NCBI RefSeq assembly: GCF_003345655.1
Contig: NZ_QQOH01000003.1
Location: 248,001 to 312,000 of the forward strand
DNA length: 64,000 bases
Reading direction: 5' to 3'
From: Motiliproteus coralliicola
GTDB taxonomy: Bacteria > Pseudomonadota > Gammaproteobacteria > Pseudomonadales > Balneatricaceae
Shown here piece after piece: positions 26,134 through 38,200 of the stretch. Positions within the stretch are counted from its first letter, which is position 1. The number at the start of each line of letters is the position of its first letter. Both the position numbers and the translations under genes were made by a program. Under the pieces are notes generated by a model. That model saw only the letters and a list, made by a program, of their open reading frames with translations, did not search any database and was not told the DNA's origin.

Positions 26134-27516
26134 TCATCGGTAGACCAGCACCTGCTCGATATGCCGAAAGGCGATCGGCAAGGTCGCATCACCAGTCCCA
26201 ACCTCGCGATAGATCCGCAGCTCATCATCGCCTACCGACAACAACCGCCCCTGCAGCAGGAAGCCGTTCTGGGTCCGGATCCGAATCTGGCTACCGATAA
26301 AGCCGGGTAGCCGCTCCATCGCTACCGTCTGGTAGCCACCACTTGGCGGCGTGTAACTGCTGAACTGTTCAACCTCGGGCGCTGGCGGGGTCTCGGGCTC
26401 ATCAGCCTCTTCAATAAAGGGGCTCTGCAACAGCTCGTTCAACGCCTCGACCCGGGTTCGAACCTCCTCCTCAATCGAGGCCTCACCCTGCTCCGGCGAC
26501 ACCCAGGCCACCTCCAGCGGCTCGATCGGTTGACCGTCTATCCACAGCTTCGGAGCCAGCTGCTCCAGCAACAGCTCCGGAGTTATCCCCAACAGGCTTG
26601 GTCCACCCAGCTGCTTTCCACTGAGCAGCTCCAACTGCAACTGCCCCTTTCCGAGTAGAAACTGGCGATAACCGGCCACCAACGCTGGGCCCGGCTCGAG
26701 CCCAAACAGGCGGTAACGCTGCAGCAACAGCTCGATATGGCTGTCGACATAGGCCTCGACCTCCACCCCCAACCCCTCAGCACAGAAACGGTTTTGTCGG
26801 CCGTTGAGCGACTTATCCTGATAGTCGAGCTGAATATCACTGATCCAGGGCTGGGCAAACTGTAGGTTGTGCTGATCGAATTGGTTGATCTTTAAATCCA
26901 GTACGATCCCCAGATCCATCTCATAACCATCGGCCATCCCGGTGTGAAGGTCCACCTGCAGCTGCTTATCGACATTATCAAACCAATAGCTGATCGACAG
27001 ATCCAACTCCAGCTGCTGATATCCCAAGCGTTGCATCACCTGAGTCGGAGTCAAGGTCCCCATCGCCTGCTCACAACCCAGCATCCAATCGCTCTGATGC
27101 TGTTGCTGCGGCAGCATCTCTTGATACTGCAGCAGTACCGGTGAATCGGCGGCCAAACGCATCCCCTGGATATCCACTCCCAGACGCTGCGGCAGCTGTC
27201 CTTTCTCAATTCCCCAGTGCAACTGCATCAACTCGAGCGGATCCGAGGCCCGGAACAGAACCCGATCGACCGTCACCCCTTCCTTCTGACCTTCTGGAAT
27301 CAACTGCAACCCACTGACGCCGGCCACACCATCCAGTCCGGCCTCTATCTTGCTGTAACTGAGGGTGGCAAAGGGGGACAGCTGACGGGCAAAGTCCTCC
27401 ACCACCGAGCGAATCTGGTACCAGTAATAGCCGTAAGCACCACCAGCAACCAGCAGCGGCAGCACGATCACGGCCGATGTGATACGAAGAATTTTACGAC
27501 GCAGAAGCGGATTCAA
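26134..27516 (-). CDS. Membrane-anchored periplasmic protein of unknown function, 460 aa
   Basis: I do not recognise a named family. The start is a TTG at 27516 preceded by AAGGTGA. No in-frame ATG exists before the one membrane segment (about residues 13-33, ITSAVIVLPLLVAGGAYGYYW), which follows several Arg/Lys, so the bulk should be periplasmic. Residues 40-330 are beta-rich and Leu/Gln-rich, reminiscent of AsmA or DUF945-type proteins. Residues 370-400 form a Pro/Glu linker. Residues 400-460 (GSQIRIRTQNGFLLQGRLLS to FRHIEQVLVYR) have the strand pattern of a small Sm-like barrel. It lies upstream of the SPOR-like gene, 35 bases away, in the same transcript, and diverges from oxyR. Confidence 0.65.
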   Translation of the reverse strand: MNPLLRRKILRITSAVIVLPLLVAGGAYGYYWYQIRSVVEDFARQLSPFATLSYSKIEAGLDGVAGVSGLQLIPEGQKEGVTVDRVLFRASDPLELMQLHWGIEKGQLPQRLGVDIQGMRLAADSPVLLQYQEMLPQQQHQSDWMLGCEQAMGTLTPTQVMQRLGYQQLELDLSISYWFDNVDKQLQVDLHTGMADGYEMDLGIVLDLKINQFDQHNLQFAQPWISDIQLDYQDKSLNGRQNRFCAEGLGVEVEAYVDSHIELLLQRYRLFGLEPGPALVAGYRQFLLGKGQLQLELLSGKQLGGPSLLGITPELLLEQLAPKLWIDGQPIEPLEVAWVSPEQGEASIEEEVRTRVEALNELLQSPFIEEADEPETPPAPEVEQFSSYTPPSGGYQTVAMERLPGFIGSQIRIRTQNGFLLQGRLLSVGDDELRIYREVGTGDATLPIAFRHIEQVLVYR

Positions 27517-27677
27517 AACCCATCACCTTAAGCATTTCCTTAACTGATTAAGCCTACAATTTAGCAGCTACCGATGGCAATTCAGTCGGTTCAGTAACGA
27601 TCCCGACGCCAACGACTCCGAATTCTATAGAGGTTAGATAGCTGATGTTAATCATAAAACGGCAATGATACCCCCCT

Positions 27678-28598
27678 ATGATCTCAATTAAACAACTCTC
27701 CTACGCCGTCGCGGTTGAAAAGACGCTTCACTTCAAGCACGCAGCCGAACTCAGCCATATCAGTCAGTCGGCCCTTAGCACGGCGCTGAATGAACTGGAA
27801 AAACAACTCGGACTGCAGATTTTTGAGCGGGACAATAAAAAGGTACTGATCACCCCGATTGGCCATCAGGTATTGGCGCACGCCCACGCGATCTTGGCGC
27901 AGGTGGACAGCCTGGAGCAACTGGCCGACAGCCAGCGAAGCCCGCTCAGCTTTCCCATCAGCATCGGCATTATTCCAACCATCTGCCCCTACCTGCTCCC
28001 TCGATTTCTACCGTTATTGAATCAACGCCACCCGAATGCTCAGCTCAACATCGTCGAGGAGCAATCGCAAGTACTGGTGGATCAGGTACGCAGCGGCGAA
28101 ATCGATACTGCCATCCTTGCCCTACCCTACGCCTGTGACGGCCTGCTGACGATGGAGTTCTGGCAGGAAGATTTCTATTGGGTCAGTTTGAAAGAAAAGC
28201 AGTTCGCCGATCGGACAGAGATCACCAGCGGCGAGCTGAATCACTGCAATCTGATGCTACTCAAAGAGGGGCACTGCCTTAAAGAGCATGCCCTTGAAGT
28301 TTGCCGCCTGCCACAGCAGATCGCCAACCAGGGCGTCGGCGCCACCAGTCTTAACACTCTGATCGAGATGGTGCTGGGCCAACTGGGGACCACACTGGTA
28401 CCCCAGATGGCGTTAGAACAACTGATTGGTCGACACCAAAGCCTGTCGGCCCTGCACCTTGGCGAACCCGGCCCCCATCGACGGATCGCGTTTATTCTGC
28501 GCCCCAACTCGACACGGATGTCGAGTGTCGAAGCGCTAATTGCGCTCTGCAAAGAGGCACTAGCTCAAAGCGAGGACGATAGCTCAGGAAAAAACTGA
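27678..28598 (+). CDS. oxyR: Hydrogen-peroxide-sensing LysR regulator OxyR, 306 aa
   Basis: OxyR is the LysR-type sensor of hydrogen peroxide. The N-terminal winged helix (LSYAVAVEKTLHFKHAAELSHISQSALSTAL) is followed by the regulatory domain. The two redox cysteines are in place: GHCLKEHALEVC gives a spacing of nine, matching Cys199 and Cys208 of E. coli OxyR, and the length is nearly the same (305 versus 306). This distinguishes it from other LysR proteins. The ribosome-binding site is poor (CCCCCCT before the ATG), so expression may be low. The gene is followed by katG on the same strand, a classic OxyR target. Confidence 0.95.
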   Translation: MISIKQLSYAVAVEKTLHFKHAAELSHISQSALSTALNELEKQLGLQIFERDNKKVLITPIGHQVLAHAHAILAQVDSLEQLADSQRSPLSFPISIGIIPTICPYLLPRFLPLLNQRHPNAQLNIVEEQSQVLVDQVRSGEIDTAILALPYACDGLLTMEFWQEDFYWVSLKEKQFADRTEITSGELNHCNLMLLKEGHCLKEHALEVCRLPQQIANQGVGATSLNTLIEMVLGQLGTTLVPQMALEQLIGRHQSLSALHLGEPGPHRRIAFILRPNSTRMSSVEALIALCKEALAQSEDDSSGKN

Positions 28599-28678
28599 AT
28601 ATCAGCTTCCAAATTATCAAATGTACCTGCCACCGGGACTGGATCATCCTGATCAAGAACCCGATCCCCACTCCTTAG

Positions 28679-30901
<2,223 letters not shown>

Positions 30902-30925
30902 TTCGGCCAGGCCGATGCGGGCAAA

Positions 30926-30958
30926 CAAAAAAGGCGGCACATCAAGCGCCGCCTTTTC
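30926..30958. terminator. Terminator after katG, probably bidirectional with guaA
   Basis: A stem of aaggcggc/gccgcctt with a 9-base loop has A-rich sequence on the left and T-rich sequence on the right. It lies 25 bases after the katG stop and about 40 after the guaA stop on the other strand. Confidence 0.88.
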
Positions 30959-30999
30959 TTTCACTATCCGTTCAACTTACCGAACGCAGCAACAACCGT

Positions 31000-32577
31000 T
31001 TATTCCCACTCGATGGTGGCCGGCGGCTTGCTGGATACGTCGTAGGCGACCCGGGAGATACCCGAGATCTCGTTGATGATCCGGCCGGACACGGTTTCCA
31101 GCAGGTCATAGGGCAGATGGGCCCAGCGGGCGGTCATAAAGTCGATGGTTTCGACCGCACGCAGTGAGACCACGTACTCGTAGCGACGACCATCACCGAC
31201 TACGCCAACAGACTTAACCGGCAGGAATACTACAAACGCCTGGCTGGTCTTATGGTACCAACCGGATTTGTGCAGCTCCTCGATAAAGATCGCATCGGCT
31301 TCACGCAGGATGTCGGCGTATTCTTTCTTCACTTCGCCGAGAATCCGAACACCCAGGCCCGGTCCCGGGAACGGGTGACGGTAGACCATGTCGTAGGGCA
31401 GACCCAGCTCCAGACCGATCTTGCGAACCTCGTCTTTGAACAGCTCACGCAGCGGCTCGACCAGATCCAGCTTCATGTCGTCGGGCAGACCGCCGACATT
31501 GTGGTGGGACTTGATCACATGGGCCTTGCCGGTCTTAGCAGCAGCAGATTCAATAACATCCGGGTAGATGGTGCCCTGGGCCAGCCATTTAACATTGTCG
31601 ATCTTAGCCGCTTCGTCGTCGAACACCTCGATAAAGGTGTTACCGATAATCTTGCGCTTCTGCTCCGGATCGCTAATTCCCTTGAGTTTGCCCAGGAACA
31701 GCTCTTCGGCATCGGCGCGGATCACCTTGACGCCCATGTTCTTGGCGAACATGTCCATCACCTGGTCGCCCTCGTGCTTACGCAGCAGGCCGTTATCAAC
31801 AAACACACAGGTCAGTTGATCGCCGATCGCCTTGTGCAGCAGCGCTGCCACCACGGAGGAGTCGACCCCACCGGATAGACCCAGCAGCACGTGATCGTCG
31901 CCAACCTGCTCGCGCACCTGCGCGATCGCGTCTTTGACGATATTGGTCGGCGTCCAGAGTGCTTCGGTGCCGCAGATATCACGCACGAAGCGGGACAGGA
32001 TACGATCACCCTGCTTGGTGTGAGTCACTTCCGGGTGGAACTGAACCCCATAGAACTTGCGCTGCTCGTCGTACATACCCGCGATCGGTGCACTCTCGGT
32101 GGCCGCCATCAGGTGGAAACCTTCCGGCATTTCGGTGACCTTGTCGCCGTGGCTCATCCACACGTCCAGCAACAATACACCGTTGTTGGCCACGTGATCT
32201 TCGATACCATCCAGCAGCGCACTCTTGCCTTCGGTACGAACCTGAGCATAACCAAACTCACGCAGATCGGAGCTTTCAACCTTGCCGCCCAACTGCTCCG
32301 CCATGGTCTGCATGCCGTAGCAGATACCCAGTACCGGTACGCCCAGTTCAAACACCAACTGCGGCGCCCGCGGGGTGTCGGAACCGGTCACCGATTCCGG
32401 CCCACCAGCCAGGATGATCCCCTTGGGATTAAACTCGCGGATCTCCTCCTCGCTCATGTCGAAGGCACGAATTTCCGAGTAAACCCCACACTCGCGCACC
32501 CGACGGGCGATCAGCTGAGTGTACTGGGATCCGAAGTCCAGAATCAGAATACGTTGCGCATGGATATCTTGGGTCAC
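31000..32577 (-). CDS. guaA: GMP synthase (glutamine-hydrolysing), 525 aa
   Basis: GuaA converts XMP to GMP using glutamine. The amidotransferase domain has the nucleophile in [15 protein letters not shown] and the later His-Glu pair in [10 protein letters not shown]. The ATP pyrophosphatase loop is [18 protein letters not shown]. The dimerisation domain ends in the usual KPPATIEWE. The length equals E. coli GuaA. The start is GTG at 32577 with GGAG 10 bases upstream; no in-frame ATG fits. A terminator sits between guaB and this gene, so expression may need read-through or its own promoter in 32578-32630. Confidence 0.97.
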   Translation of the reverse strand: MTQDIHAQRILILDFGSQYTQLIARRVRECGVYSEIRAFDMSEEEIREFNPKGIILAGGPESVTGSDTPRAPQLVFELGVPVLGICYGMQTMAEQLGGKVESSDLREFGYAQVRTEGKSALLDGIEDHVANNGVLLLDVWMSHGDKVTEMPEGFHLMAATESAPIAGMYDEQRKFYGVQFHPEVTHTKQGDRILSRFVRDICGTEALWTPTNIVKDAIAQVREQVGDDHVLLGLSGGVDSSVVAALLHKAIGDQLTCVFVDNGLLRKHEGDQVMDMFAKNMGVKVIRADAEELFLGKLKGISDPEQKRKIIGNTFIEVFDDEAAKIDNVKWLAQGTIYPDVIESAAAKTGKAHVIKSHHNVGGLPDDMKLDLVEPLRELFKDEVRKIGLELGLPYDMVYRHPFPGPGLGVRILGEVKKEYADILREADAIFIEELHKSGWYHKTSQAFVVFLPVKSVGVVGDGRRYEYVVSLRAVETIDFMTARWAHLPYDLLETVSGRIINEISGISRVAYDVSSKPPATIEWE

Positions 32578-32633
32578 GGTATTAGTCTCCGCCGACGGTC
32601 TGTCACCGTCTGTATCTGCTTATCAAATAAAGC

Positions 32634-32669
32634 GATAAAAAAACAATGGGGCTGCAACTACAGCCCCAT
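32634..32669 (-). terminator. Terminator between guaB and guaA
   Basis: On the minus strand ATGGGGCTG and CAGCCCCAT form a perfect 9-bp stem with a 6-base loop, followed by TG and a run of seven T. It lies about 20 bases after the guaB stop, inside what is usually a guaBA operon, and could attenuate guaA. Confidence 0.9.
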
Positions 32670-32686
32670 CGGTTTACTTATTCTGC

Positions 32687-34156
32687 TTAGCCCACGCGAT
32701 AGTTGGGCGCTTCCTTGGTGATGGTCACATCGTGGACGTGGCTTTCCTTCATGCCGGCGCCGGTGATGCGAACAAACTGCGGCTCGGTGCGCATCTGCTC
32801 CACGTTGGCGCTACCGGTGTAGCCCATGCTGGAGCGCAGCCCGCCCATCAGCTGGTGCACCACCGCAGCCATCGGGCCTTTACAGGGCACCCGACCTTCG
32901 ATCCCTTCGGGGACCAACTTCTCTGCTCCGGCGCTGTTATCCTGGAAGTAACGATCCGAGGAGCCTTGCGACTGCGCCATGGCGCCGATCGAGCCCATGC
33001 CGCGGTAAGCTTTAAAGGCCCGACCTTGGTACAGCTCAACCTCACCGGGGGCTTCGTCGGTACCGGCCAGCATGCCGCCAACCATTACCGCTGAGGCACC
33101 GGCCACAATGGCCTTGGACAGGTCGCCGGAGAAGCGCACACCGCCATCGGCGATTAGAGGCACACCGCGCTCAGCCAGCGCTGCCGCCACGTTGGCGACC
33201 GCTGAGATCTGTGGAACACCGACACCGGCAACGATTCGGGTGGTACAGATGGAACCCGGACCGATACCGACCTTAACGCCATCGGCACCGGCATCAGCCA
33301 GCGCAGTCGCCGCCTCGGCAGTGGCGATGTTTCCACCGATCACCTGCAGCTGCGGGAAAGTCTCTTTGGCCCAGCGAACGCGATCGATCACACCCTTGGA
33401 GTGACCGTGAGCGGTATCAATAATCACCACATCGACACCGGCATTGACCAGCGCGGTGATACGGTCCGGAGTTTCCGGGCCGGTACCGACCGCAGCACCG
33501 ACAATCAGTCGGCCTTCGCTATCTTTGGCGGCACTGGGGTAGGCCTTGGCCTTGTTCATGTCCTTAACGGTCATCATCCCCTGCAGACGGAAATCCGCAT
33601 CGACCACCAGGATCTTCTCGATTCGATGCTTACGCAGCAGATTGCGAACCTTGTCAGGATCGACCCCTTCCTGGACCGTAACCAGACGATCCTTGGGAGT
33701 CATGATGGAGGCAACGGTGGCGTCCAAGTGACGTTCGAAGCGCATATCCCGGCTGGTCACGATACCGACCAGGTCATCCCCATCGAGAACCGGGAAACCG
33801 GAAAAACCATGCTGCTCGGCCAGCTTGTGCAGCTCACCGACGGTCAGATCGGAACTGCAGGTGACCGGATCCTTGACCACACCGCTCTCGAAGCGCTTCA
33901 CCTTAAGCACCTCGGCAGCCTGCTGCTCGATGGTCATGTTCTTGTGGATGATACCGATACCGCCTTCCTGGGCCATGGCAATGGCCAGGCGCGATTCGGT
34001 TACTGTATCCATCGCAGCCGATACCAGCGGGATATTCAGCTCGATTCCACGGGTCAGACGGGTCTTGAGGCAGACATCTTTGGGCAGTACCTCGGAATAG
34101 CCGGGTACCAGCAGAACGTCGTCGAAGGTCAATGCTTCCTGAGCAACACGCAACAT
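32687..34156 (-). CDS. guaB: Inosine-5'-monophosphate dehydrogenase, 489 aa
   Basis: GuaB oxidises IMP to XMP, the committed step to guanine nucleotides. The start [16 protein letters not shown] at 34156 is chosen over an upstream TTG because GGAGG lies 8 bases before it. Residues 90-205 hold two CBS domains. The catalytic loop with Cys is [15 protein letters not shown], and the flap region has RYFQDN and [11 protein letters not shown]. The length is standard. The likely promoter is far upstream at 34477-34505, leaving a leader of about 310 bases that contains the 276-bp repeat. guaA follows after a terminator. Confidence 0.97.
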   Translation of the reverse strand: MLRVAQEALTFDDVLLVPGYSEVLPKDVCLKTRLTRGIELNIPLVSAAMDTVTESRLAIAMAQEGGIGIIHKNMTIEQQAAEVLKVKRFESGVVKDPVTCSSDLTVGELHKLAEQHGFSGFPVLDGDDLVGIVTSRDMRFERHLDATVASIMTPKDRLVTVQEGVDPDKVRNLLRKHRIEKILVVDADFRLQGMMTVKDMNKAKAYPSAAKDSEGRLIVGAAVGTGPETPDRITALVNAGVDVVIIDTAHGHSKGVIDRVRWAKETFPQLQVIGGNIATAEAATALADAGADGVKVGIGPGSICTTRIVAGVGVPQISAVANVAAALAERGVPLIADGGVRFSGDLSKAIVAGASAVMVGGMLAGTDEAPGEVELYQGRAFKAYRGMGSIGAMAQSQGSSDRYFQDNSAGAEKLVPEGIEGRVPCKGPMAAVVHQLMGGLRSSMGYTGSANVEQMRTEPQFVRITGAGMKESHVHDVTITKEAPNYRVG

Positions 34157-34188
34157 GGGTAAAACCTCCAAATCGGGCAGGGGCTGCG

Positions 34189-34464
34189 CCTAGGGAACCT
34201 GCGAATAAGTCCTTACGCGCTTCTGGCTTTCAGCTTGATTCGCAATCAAGGCGCAGCTTTGAAGCAATGTCTAGACCTTACGAAAAGCTGAAACGCAGAG
34301 TGCGGGTCAAGCTGAAATCCCCGTAGGGCAAGACCTGAAGCACACAATTTCGTCGTTACAACCTTTGCCAAGGGCGAAGGCCATTAGCTGCAGCTTGCGC
34401 CTAGAACTTGCGCACTTCAGGCACTTGCAGAAGCCGTAGGGGCTTGTTCGCAGGCTCCCTCGGG
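34189..34464. repeat. MITE-like dispersed repeat, full copy 1 (276 bp)
   Basis: The ends are imperfect inverted repeats: cctagggaacctgcgaataag on the left, and cccgagggagcctgcgaacaa when the right end is read on the other strand. By eye it is about nine-tenths identical to the copy at 55216-55490 along its whole length. A third, shortened copy is at 60775-60855. No convincing gene lies inside; the short frames it carries differ between copies and lack start signals. It has no transposase, so it would have been moved by an enzyme encoded elsewhere, if it is mobile. It lies within the guaB leader. Confidence 0.85.
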
Positions 34465-34476
34465 AAAAAACGGCGG

Positions 34477-34505
34477 ATTATATAACGACAAACAGCCCTG
34501 AACAA
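34477..34505 (-). promoter_or_regulatory. Promoter of guaB
   Basis: On the minus strand TTGTTC and a perfect TATAAT are separated by 17 bases. A GC-rich discriminator (CCGCCG) follows, as at the stringently controlled guaB promoter of E. coli. The -35 lies inside the hairpin at 34490-34524. The start of transcription would fall near 34470, upstream of the repeat. Confidence 0.72.
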
Positions 34506-34524
34506 TGGCTATTCAGAGCTGTTT
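34490..34524 (-). terminator. Hairpin at the end of the isc operon, possible terminator
   Basis: Two 13-base arms (aaacagccctgaa and ttcagagctgttt) pair with one G-T and enclose a 9-base loop. It lies 50 bases after the iscX stop. Only a short T-rich tract follows, so it is a weaker terminator than others in the window. It overlaps the guaB -35. Confidence 0.6.
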
Positions 34525-34573
34525 GCGGTAATAGACGAATTTTTGGCGTTCGAAACGAGAGCGGCGCTGCTCG

Positions 34574-34774
34574 CTAGTCCATCTCGTCGATCCAGGCCGC
34601 CTGGATCGCCTCTAGGATCTTCTCGCCGCAGTGCTTGGGATCATCATCGAAATCTTCCAGCTCCAGCACCCAAGTATAAAGATCGGTAAACCGGATCGAT
34701 GTCGGGTCGACGTCCGGGTACTTTTCACTCAGCTCGATCGCAATATCGAGGGTGTCGATCCACTTCAGTGACAT
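34574..34774 (-). CDS. iscX: Fe-S cluster assembly protein IscX, 66 aa
   Basis: IscX is a small acidic protein that binds IscS and modulates iron delivery and cysteine desulfurase activity. It starts MSLKWIDTLDIAIEL; the start at 34774 is chosen because GGAGG lies 7 bases upstream and the resulting 66 residues equal the E. coli length. The conserved DVDPTSIRFTDLYTWVLEL and the final IQAAWIDEM are typical. It is the last gene of iscRSUA-hscBA-fdx-iscX, 30 bases after fdx. Confidence 0.96.
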   Translation of the reverse strand: MSLKWIDTLDIAIELSEKYPDVDPTSIRFTDLYTWVLELEDFDDDPKHCGEKILEAIQAAWIDEMD

Positions 34775-34804
34775 GGGTCTTCCTCCCGGCATTAATTAAA
34801 GGTA

Positions 34805-35143
34805 TCAGTGATTCTCGGACACCTGATTAAGGGTGTACTTCGGAATCTCGATTACCAGATCTTCGTCAGCAACCACCGCCTGACAGCTCAAACGTGAGTC
34901 AGGCTCCAGCCCCCAGGCCTTATCGAGCATATCGTCCTCGAGCTCGTCGGACTCCTCCATCGAATCGAAGCCTTCGCGAACGATGACATGACAGGTGGTG
35001 CAGGCACAGGATTTTTCACAGGCGTGCTCGATCTCAATCCCTTCGGCCAGCGCCGCATCAAGAACGGTAACACCCGGCTCAACCTCAACCACCTTACCTT
35101 CAGGGCAAAGCTCGTGGTGGGGTAGAAAAATCAACTGGGGCAT
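34805..35143 (-). CDS. fdx: ISC-type [2Fe-2S] ferredoxin, 112 aa
   Basis: This is the adrenodoxin-type ferredoxin that supplies electrons for Fe-S cluster assembly on IscU. The cluster ligands are in CEKSCACTTCHVIV (three Cys) and LSCQAVV (fourth). It begins MPQLIFLPHHELCPEGKV, as ISC ferredoxins do. It lies 42 bases after hscA and before iscX, the standard order. Confidence 0.97.
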   Translation of the reverse strand: MPQLIFLPHHELCPEGKVVEVEPGVTVLDAALAEGIEIEHACEKSCACTTCHVIVREGFDSMEESDELEDDMLDKAWGLEPDSRLSCQAVVADEDLVIEIPKYTLNQVSENH

Positions 35144-35185
35144 CGGAACTCCTCGTTTTGGGGTGATTAACCCACGGACAATTAG

Positions 35186-37102
35186 TTACTTCTTTAAACA
35201 ATCGGGCAGGTCGGACAGCTCTTGCTCGTCTGGATTGAGCTCGTCGACCGCATGGCCAGACAGCGCTTGGCGCACACCTTCATCCATCCGACGGGCGGCA
35301 AACTCGTCACTGGCCGCCGACAGCACCTCGATTCCCTTGGCGATCAGCTTGTGATCGGTTCCCTGACGAACCCGCTTAAGCTGCTCAACCCCCTGGGAGA
35401 GCGCAGCCAGATCATCGGCATGGAGCAGCCGCTCACCATCGGCCGCCAAGGCACTTTCGAGCGCTTCTACCAAACGATCCGCCTCGACCTGCTGCTCACG
35501 CAATGTACGGGCATCATGGTCTTCCTGGGCATGACTGAACGAGTCCTGGATCATCCGGGCAATCTCACCATCACTCAGGCCGTAGGACGGCTTGACCTCT
35601 ACCGAGCTCTCGACACCGCTGTTCAGCTCGCGAGCCGTCACCGCCAACAGGCCATCGGCATCGACCTGGAAGGTCACCCGCACCTTGGCATTGCCAGACG
35701 CCATCGGGGGAATGCCACGCAACTCGAAGCGCGACAATGAACGACAATCATCGACCAGTTCGCGCTCGCCTTGCAGAACATGGATCGCCATCGCAGTCTG
35801 GCCATCCTTATAGGTGGTGAATTCCTGGGCACGAGCCACCGGGATCGGCGTGTTTCGATCGATTACTTTCTCGACCAGACCGCCCATGGTTTCGAGCCCC
35901 AGCGATAGCGGAATCACATCCAGCAACAGCATCTCAGCATCGGGCTTGTTGCCGGCCAGCACATCGGCTTGAATCGCCGCACCGATCGCAACCACCCGAT
36001 CCGGATCGATCTCACTGTGAGGCACATTGCCGAAGAACTTTTCCACCAGTGTGCGCACATGGGGTACCCGGGTCGATCCGCCTACCATCACCACTTCACT
36101 GATCTGGTCGGCCTCGACACCGGCGTCCTTCAACGCTCGACGACAGGCACGCAGCGTTTGCTTGATCTTGGGTTCGATCAAACCATTGAACTGCTCAAGG
36201 CTTAATGCCCCCTGCCAGGACTGACCATCCAGTTCAAAGCTCAGCTCGGCCTGATCGGCCCCGCTCAACTGCTCCTTAACCGATCGAGCCAGATCCAACA
36301 GCCGGCGCTGCTGTTGCTGAGCCAGCTGCTCAACCCCCATCTGCTGCAGCACCCACTCGGCGATAGCATGGTCGAAGTCATCCCCGCCCAAGGCACTGTC
36401 GCCGCCGGTAGAGAGTACTTCGAAGACGCCACGATTGAGACGCAAAATCGAAATATCGAAGGTTCCGCCACCCAGATCGTAGATCGCGAAGGTCCCTTCA
36501 GCCGCACTATCGAGTCCATAGGCCACCGCCGCTGCAGTCGGTTCATTGAGCAACCGAAGTACGTTAATACCAGCCAACTTGGCGGCATCTTTGGTGGCCT
36601 GGCGCTGAGCTTCATCAAAATAGGCCGGAACCGTGATTACCGCACCGACCAGCTCGCCACCCAAGGCTTCATGACCTCGGTCAGCCAGGGTCTTAAGAAT
36701 ATCGGCAGAAACCTGGACCGGACTCTTCTCGCCGGCCACGGTCTGCAAATAGGGCATGCCGCCATCAGTCTCGACAAAATCGTAGGGTAACTGATCGCCG
36801 AGGCTCTTCACATCAGCCAGACCACGGCCCATAAAACGCTTCACCGATACGATGGTGTTAAGCGGGTCCCCTGACGCAGCCTCGCGGGCACTGTATCCGA
36901 CCTCGGCGGCCTGATCACCGCCATGATAACGCACCACCGACGGCAACAGATGACGCCCCTCCACATCGGCCAGCGTATCCGCCTCGCCGCTGCGCACGGT
37001 GGCCACCAGTGAGTTGGTGGTTCCCAGATCGATCCCAACCGCCAGTTTATGCTGATGGGGCTTGGCACTTTGCCCCGGCTCCGCAATCTGTAGTAACGCC
37101 AT
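35186..37102 (-). CDS. hscA: Hsp70-type chaperone HscA, 638 aa
   Basis: HscA is the specialised Hsp70 that, with HscB, releases the Fe-S cluster from IscU to target proteins. The ATPase domain carries [14 protein letters not shown] near residue 21, [15 protein letters not shown], and [11 protein letters not shown]. The substrate-binding domain follows to about residue 500 and a helical lid ends the protein. The N-terminal extension [13 protein letters not shown] is typical of HscA rather than DnaK. It lies 46 bases after hscB in the isc operon. Confidence 0.97.
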   Translation of the reverse strand: MALLQIAEPGQSAKPHQHKLAVGIDLGTTNSLVATVRSGEADTLADVEGRHLLPSVVRYHGGDQAAEVGYSAREAASGDPLNTIVSVKRFMGRGLADVKSLGDQLPYDFVETDGGMPYLQTVAGEKSPVQVSADILKTLADRGHEALGGELVGAVITVPAYFDEAQRQATKDAAKLAGINVLRLLNEPTAAAVAYGLDSAAEGTFAIYDLGGGTFDISILRLNRGVFEVLSTGGDSALGGDDFDHAIAEWVLQQMGVEQLAQQQQRRLLDLARSVKEQLSGADQAELSFELDGQSWQGALSLEQFNGLIEPKIKQTLRACRRALKDAGVEADQISEVVMVGGSTRVPHVRTLVEKFFGNVPHSEIDPDRVVAIGAAIQADVLAGNKPDAEMLLLDVIPLSLGLETMGGLVEKVIDRNTPIPVARAQEFTTYKDGQTAMAIHVLQGERELVDDCRSLSRFELRGIPPMASGNAKVRVTFQVDADGLLAVTARELNSGVESSVEVKPSYGLSDGEIARMIQDSFSHAQEDHDARTLREQQVEADRLVEALESALAADGERLLHADDLAALSQGVEQLKRVRQGTDHKLIAKGIEVLSAASDEFAARRMDEGVRQALSGHAVDELNPDEQELSDLPDCLKK

Positions 37103-37148
37103 CTAGGTTTGTATCCTTTTGGTTCAGGCCCTGCGTTGGTCAGGGTAT

Positions 37149-37688
37149 TTAGAGATCATCCAGCTCGTCTTCGACCCGCTCGATCTCATGCCGTAATTTG
37201 TCAAAGAACTGTAATTTTCGCAGATTATCCAGCGCATCGCTCAGCACCGCCGGATCATCACTTTGTAGCTGCGATTCAAGCGACTGCTGCAGCTCAGCCT
37301 CACTACCCTGCAACTGCTCAAGCAGCTCTTCTAGCGCCTCAAACGGATCATCCGCGTGCCGTGCATCATCAAGCTGTTCGCGCAGCATCATCTGCTGCAT
37401 CAGGAAAGCACCATCGGAAACCGTTTGATGACTGACATCGGTATCCACACCCTTGAGCGACAACAGATAGGCAGCTCGTCGTAGCGGTGATTTCAGCGTT
37501 GCCAGCGCTTCGTTCAGATGCGCCGAGGCTTGAACAGCCTGCAGCTGTTCGCGCTCGCTCTTATGGGCATAACGATCGGGATGGAGAGTCTTTTGCAGGG
37601 CCCGATAACGTTCGGACAACAGCGCTGTATCGACTTGATACTGCTGAGGCAGCTCAAACAGGATGAAGTAATTTTGTTCGATAGCCAT
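37149..37688 (-). CDS. hscB: Co-chaperone HscB, 179 aa
   Basis: HscB is the J-domain partner that brings IscU to HscA. The N-terminal J domain has the HPD motif in KTLHPDRYAHKSERE near residue 34. The C-terminal part is the helical IscU-binding region, starting with the ALATLKSPLRRAAYLLSL segment. The opening NYFILFELP is typical. It lies between iscA and hscA, with 127 bases separating it from iscA, the largest internal gap of the operon. Confidence 0.96.
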   Translation of the reverse strand: MAIEQNYFILFELPQQYQVDTALLSERYRALQKTLHPDRYAHKSEREQLQAVQASAHLNEALATLKSPLRRAAYLLSLKGVDTDVSHQTVSDGAFLMQQMMLREQLDDARHADDPFEALEELLEQLQGSEAELQQSLESQLQSDDPAVLSDALDNLRKLQFFDKLRHEIERVEDELDDL

Positions 37689-37815
37689 GGATTCAGCTTA
37701 GGTAGGTTCCGTGTCTGCTGGTTTCAGGCACTGAAAGGGAGGCTAAAACCTGCCTCCCGAGGTTCGGTTCGGACGCCAGCTGCTGTGGCTTTATTTCAGG
37801 TATTGAGGGCTCGCC

Positions 37816-38139
37816 TCAAACGCTGAAGCTTTCGCCACAACCGCATTCACTGCGGGCATTGGGGTTATTGAACTTGAAGCCTTCGTTCAGACCCTCTTTG
37901 ACGAAATCAAGCTCAGTCCCATCCAGGTACACCAGACTCTTGGGATCGATCACCACTTTCAAGCCTTCGATGTCGAACACCTGATCTTCTTCGGCCACCT
38001 CATCGGCAAACTCGAGTACGTATCCCATTCCGGAGCATCCGGTGGTACGTACCGCCAGACGAATACCCACGCCACCGCCTCGATTCTCGAGGAACCGGCT
38101 GACATGGTTATGGGCTGCCGTAGTCATGGTGATTGCCAT
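37816..38139 (-). CDS. iscA: A-type Fe-S carrier protein IscA, 107 aa
   Basis: IscA carries iron or Fe-S clusters to apo-proteins. The three conserved cysteines are visible in TTGCSGMGY and ECGCGESF. The length and the [17 protein letters not shown] stretch are standard. It follows iscU by 61 bases. Confidence 0.97.
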   Translation of the reverse strand: MAITMTTAAHNHVSRFLENRGGGVGIRLAVRTTGCSGMGYVLEFADEVAEEDQVFDIEGLKVVIDPKSLVYLDGTELDFVKEGLNEGFKFNNPNARSECGCGESFSV

Positions 38140-38200
38140 AGCACTTCCTTAATCTTGTTGATCTGACCGGGCACAACCACCGCACCCGACCGACCAGCTA

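Noticed and set aside
27624-27645. Possible OxyR site upstream of oxyR (ctatag then gatag)
   Set aside because: The ATAG and CTAT elements are present but their spacing does not fit the four-part OxyR pattern, so I do not call it.
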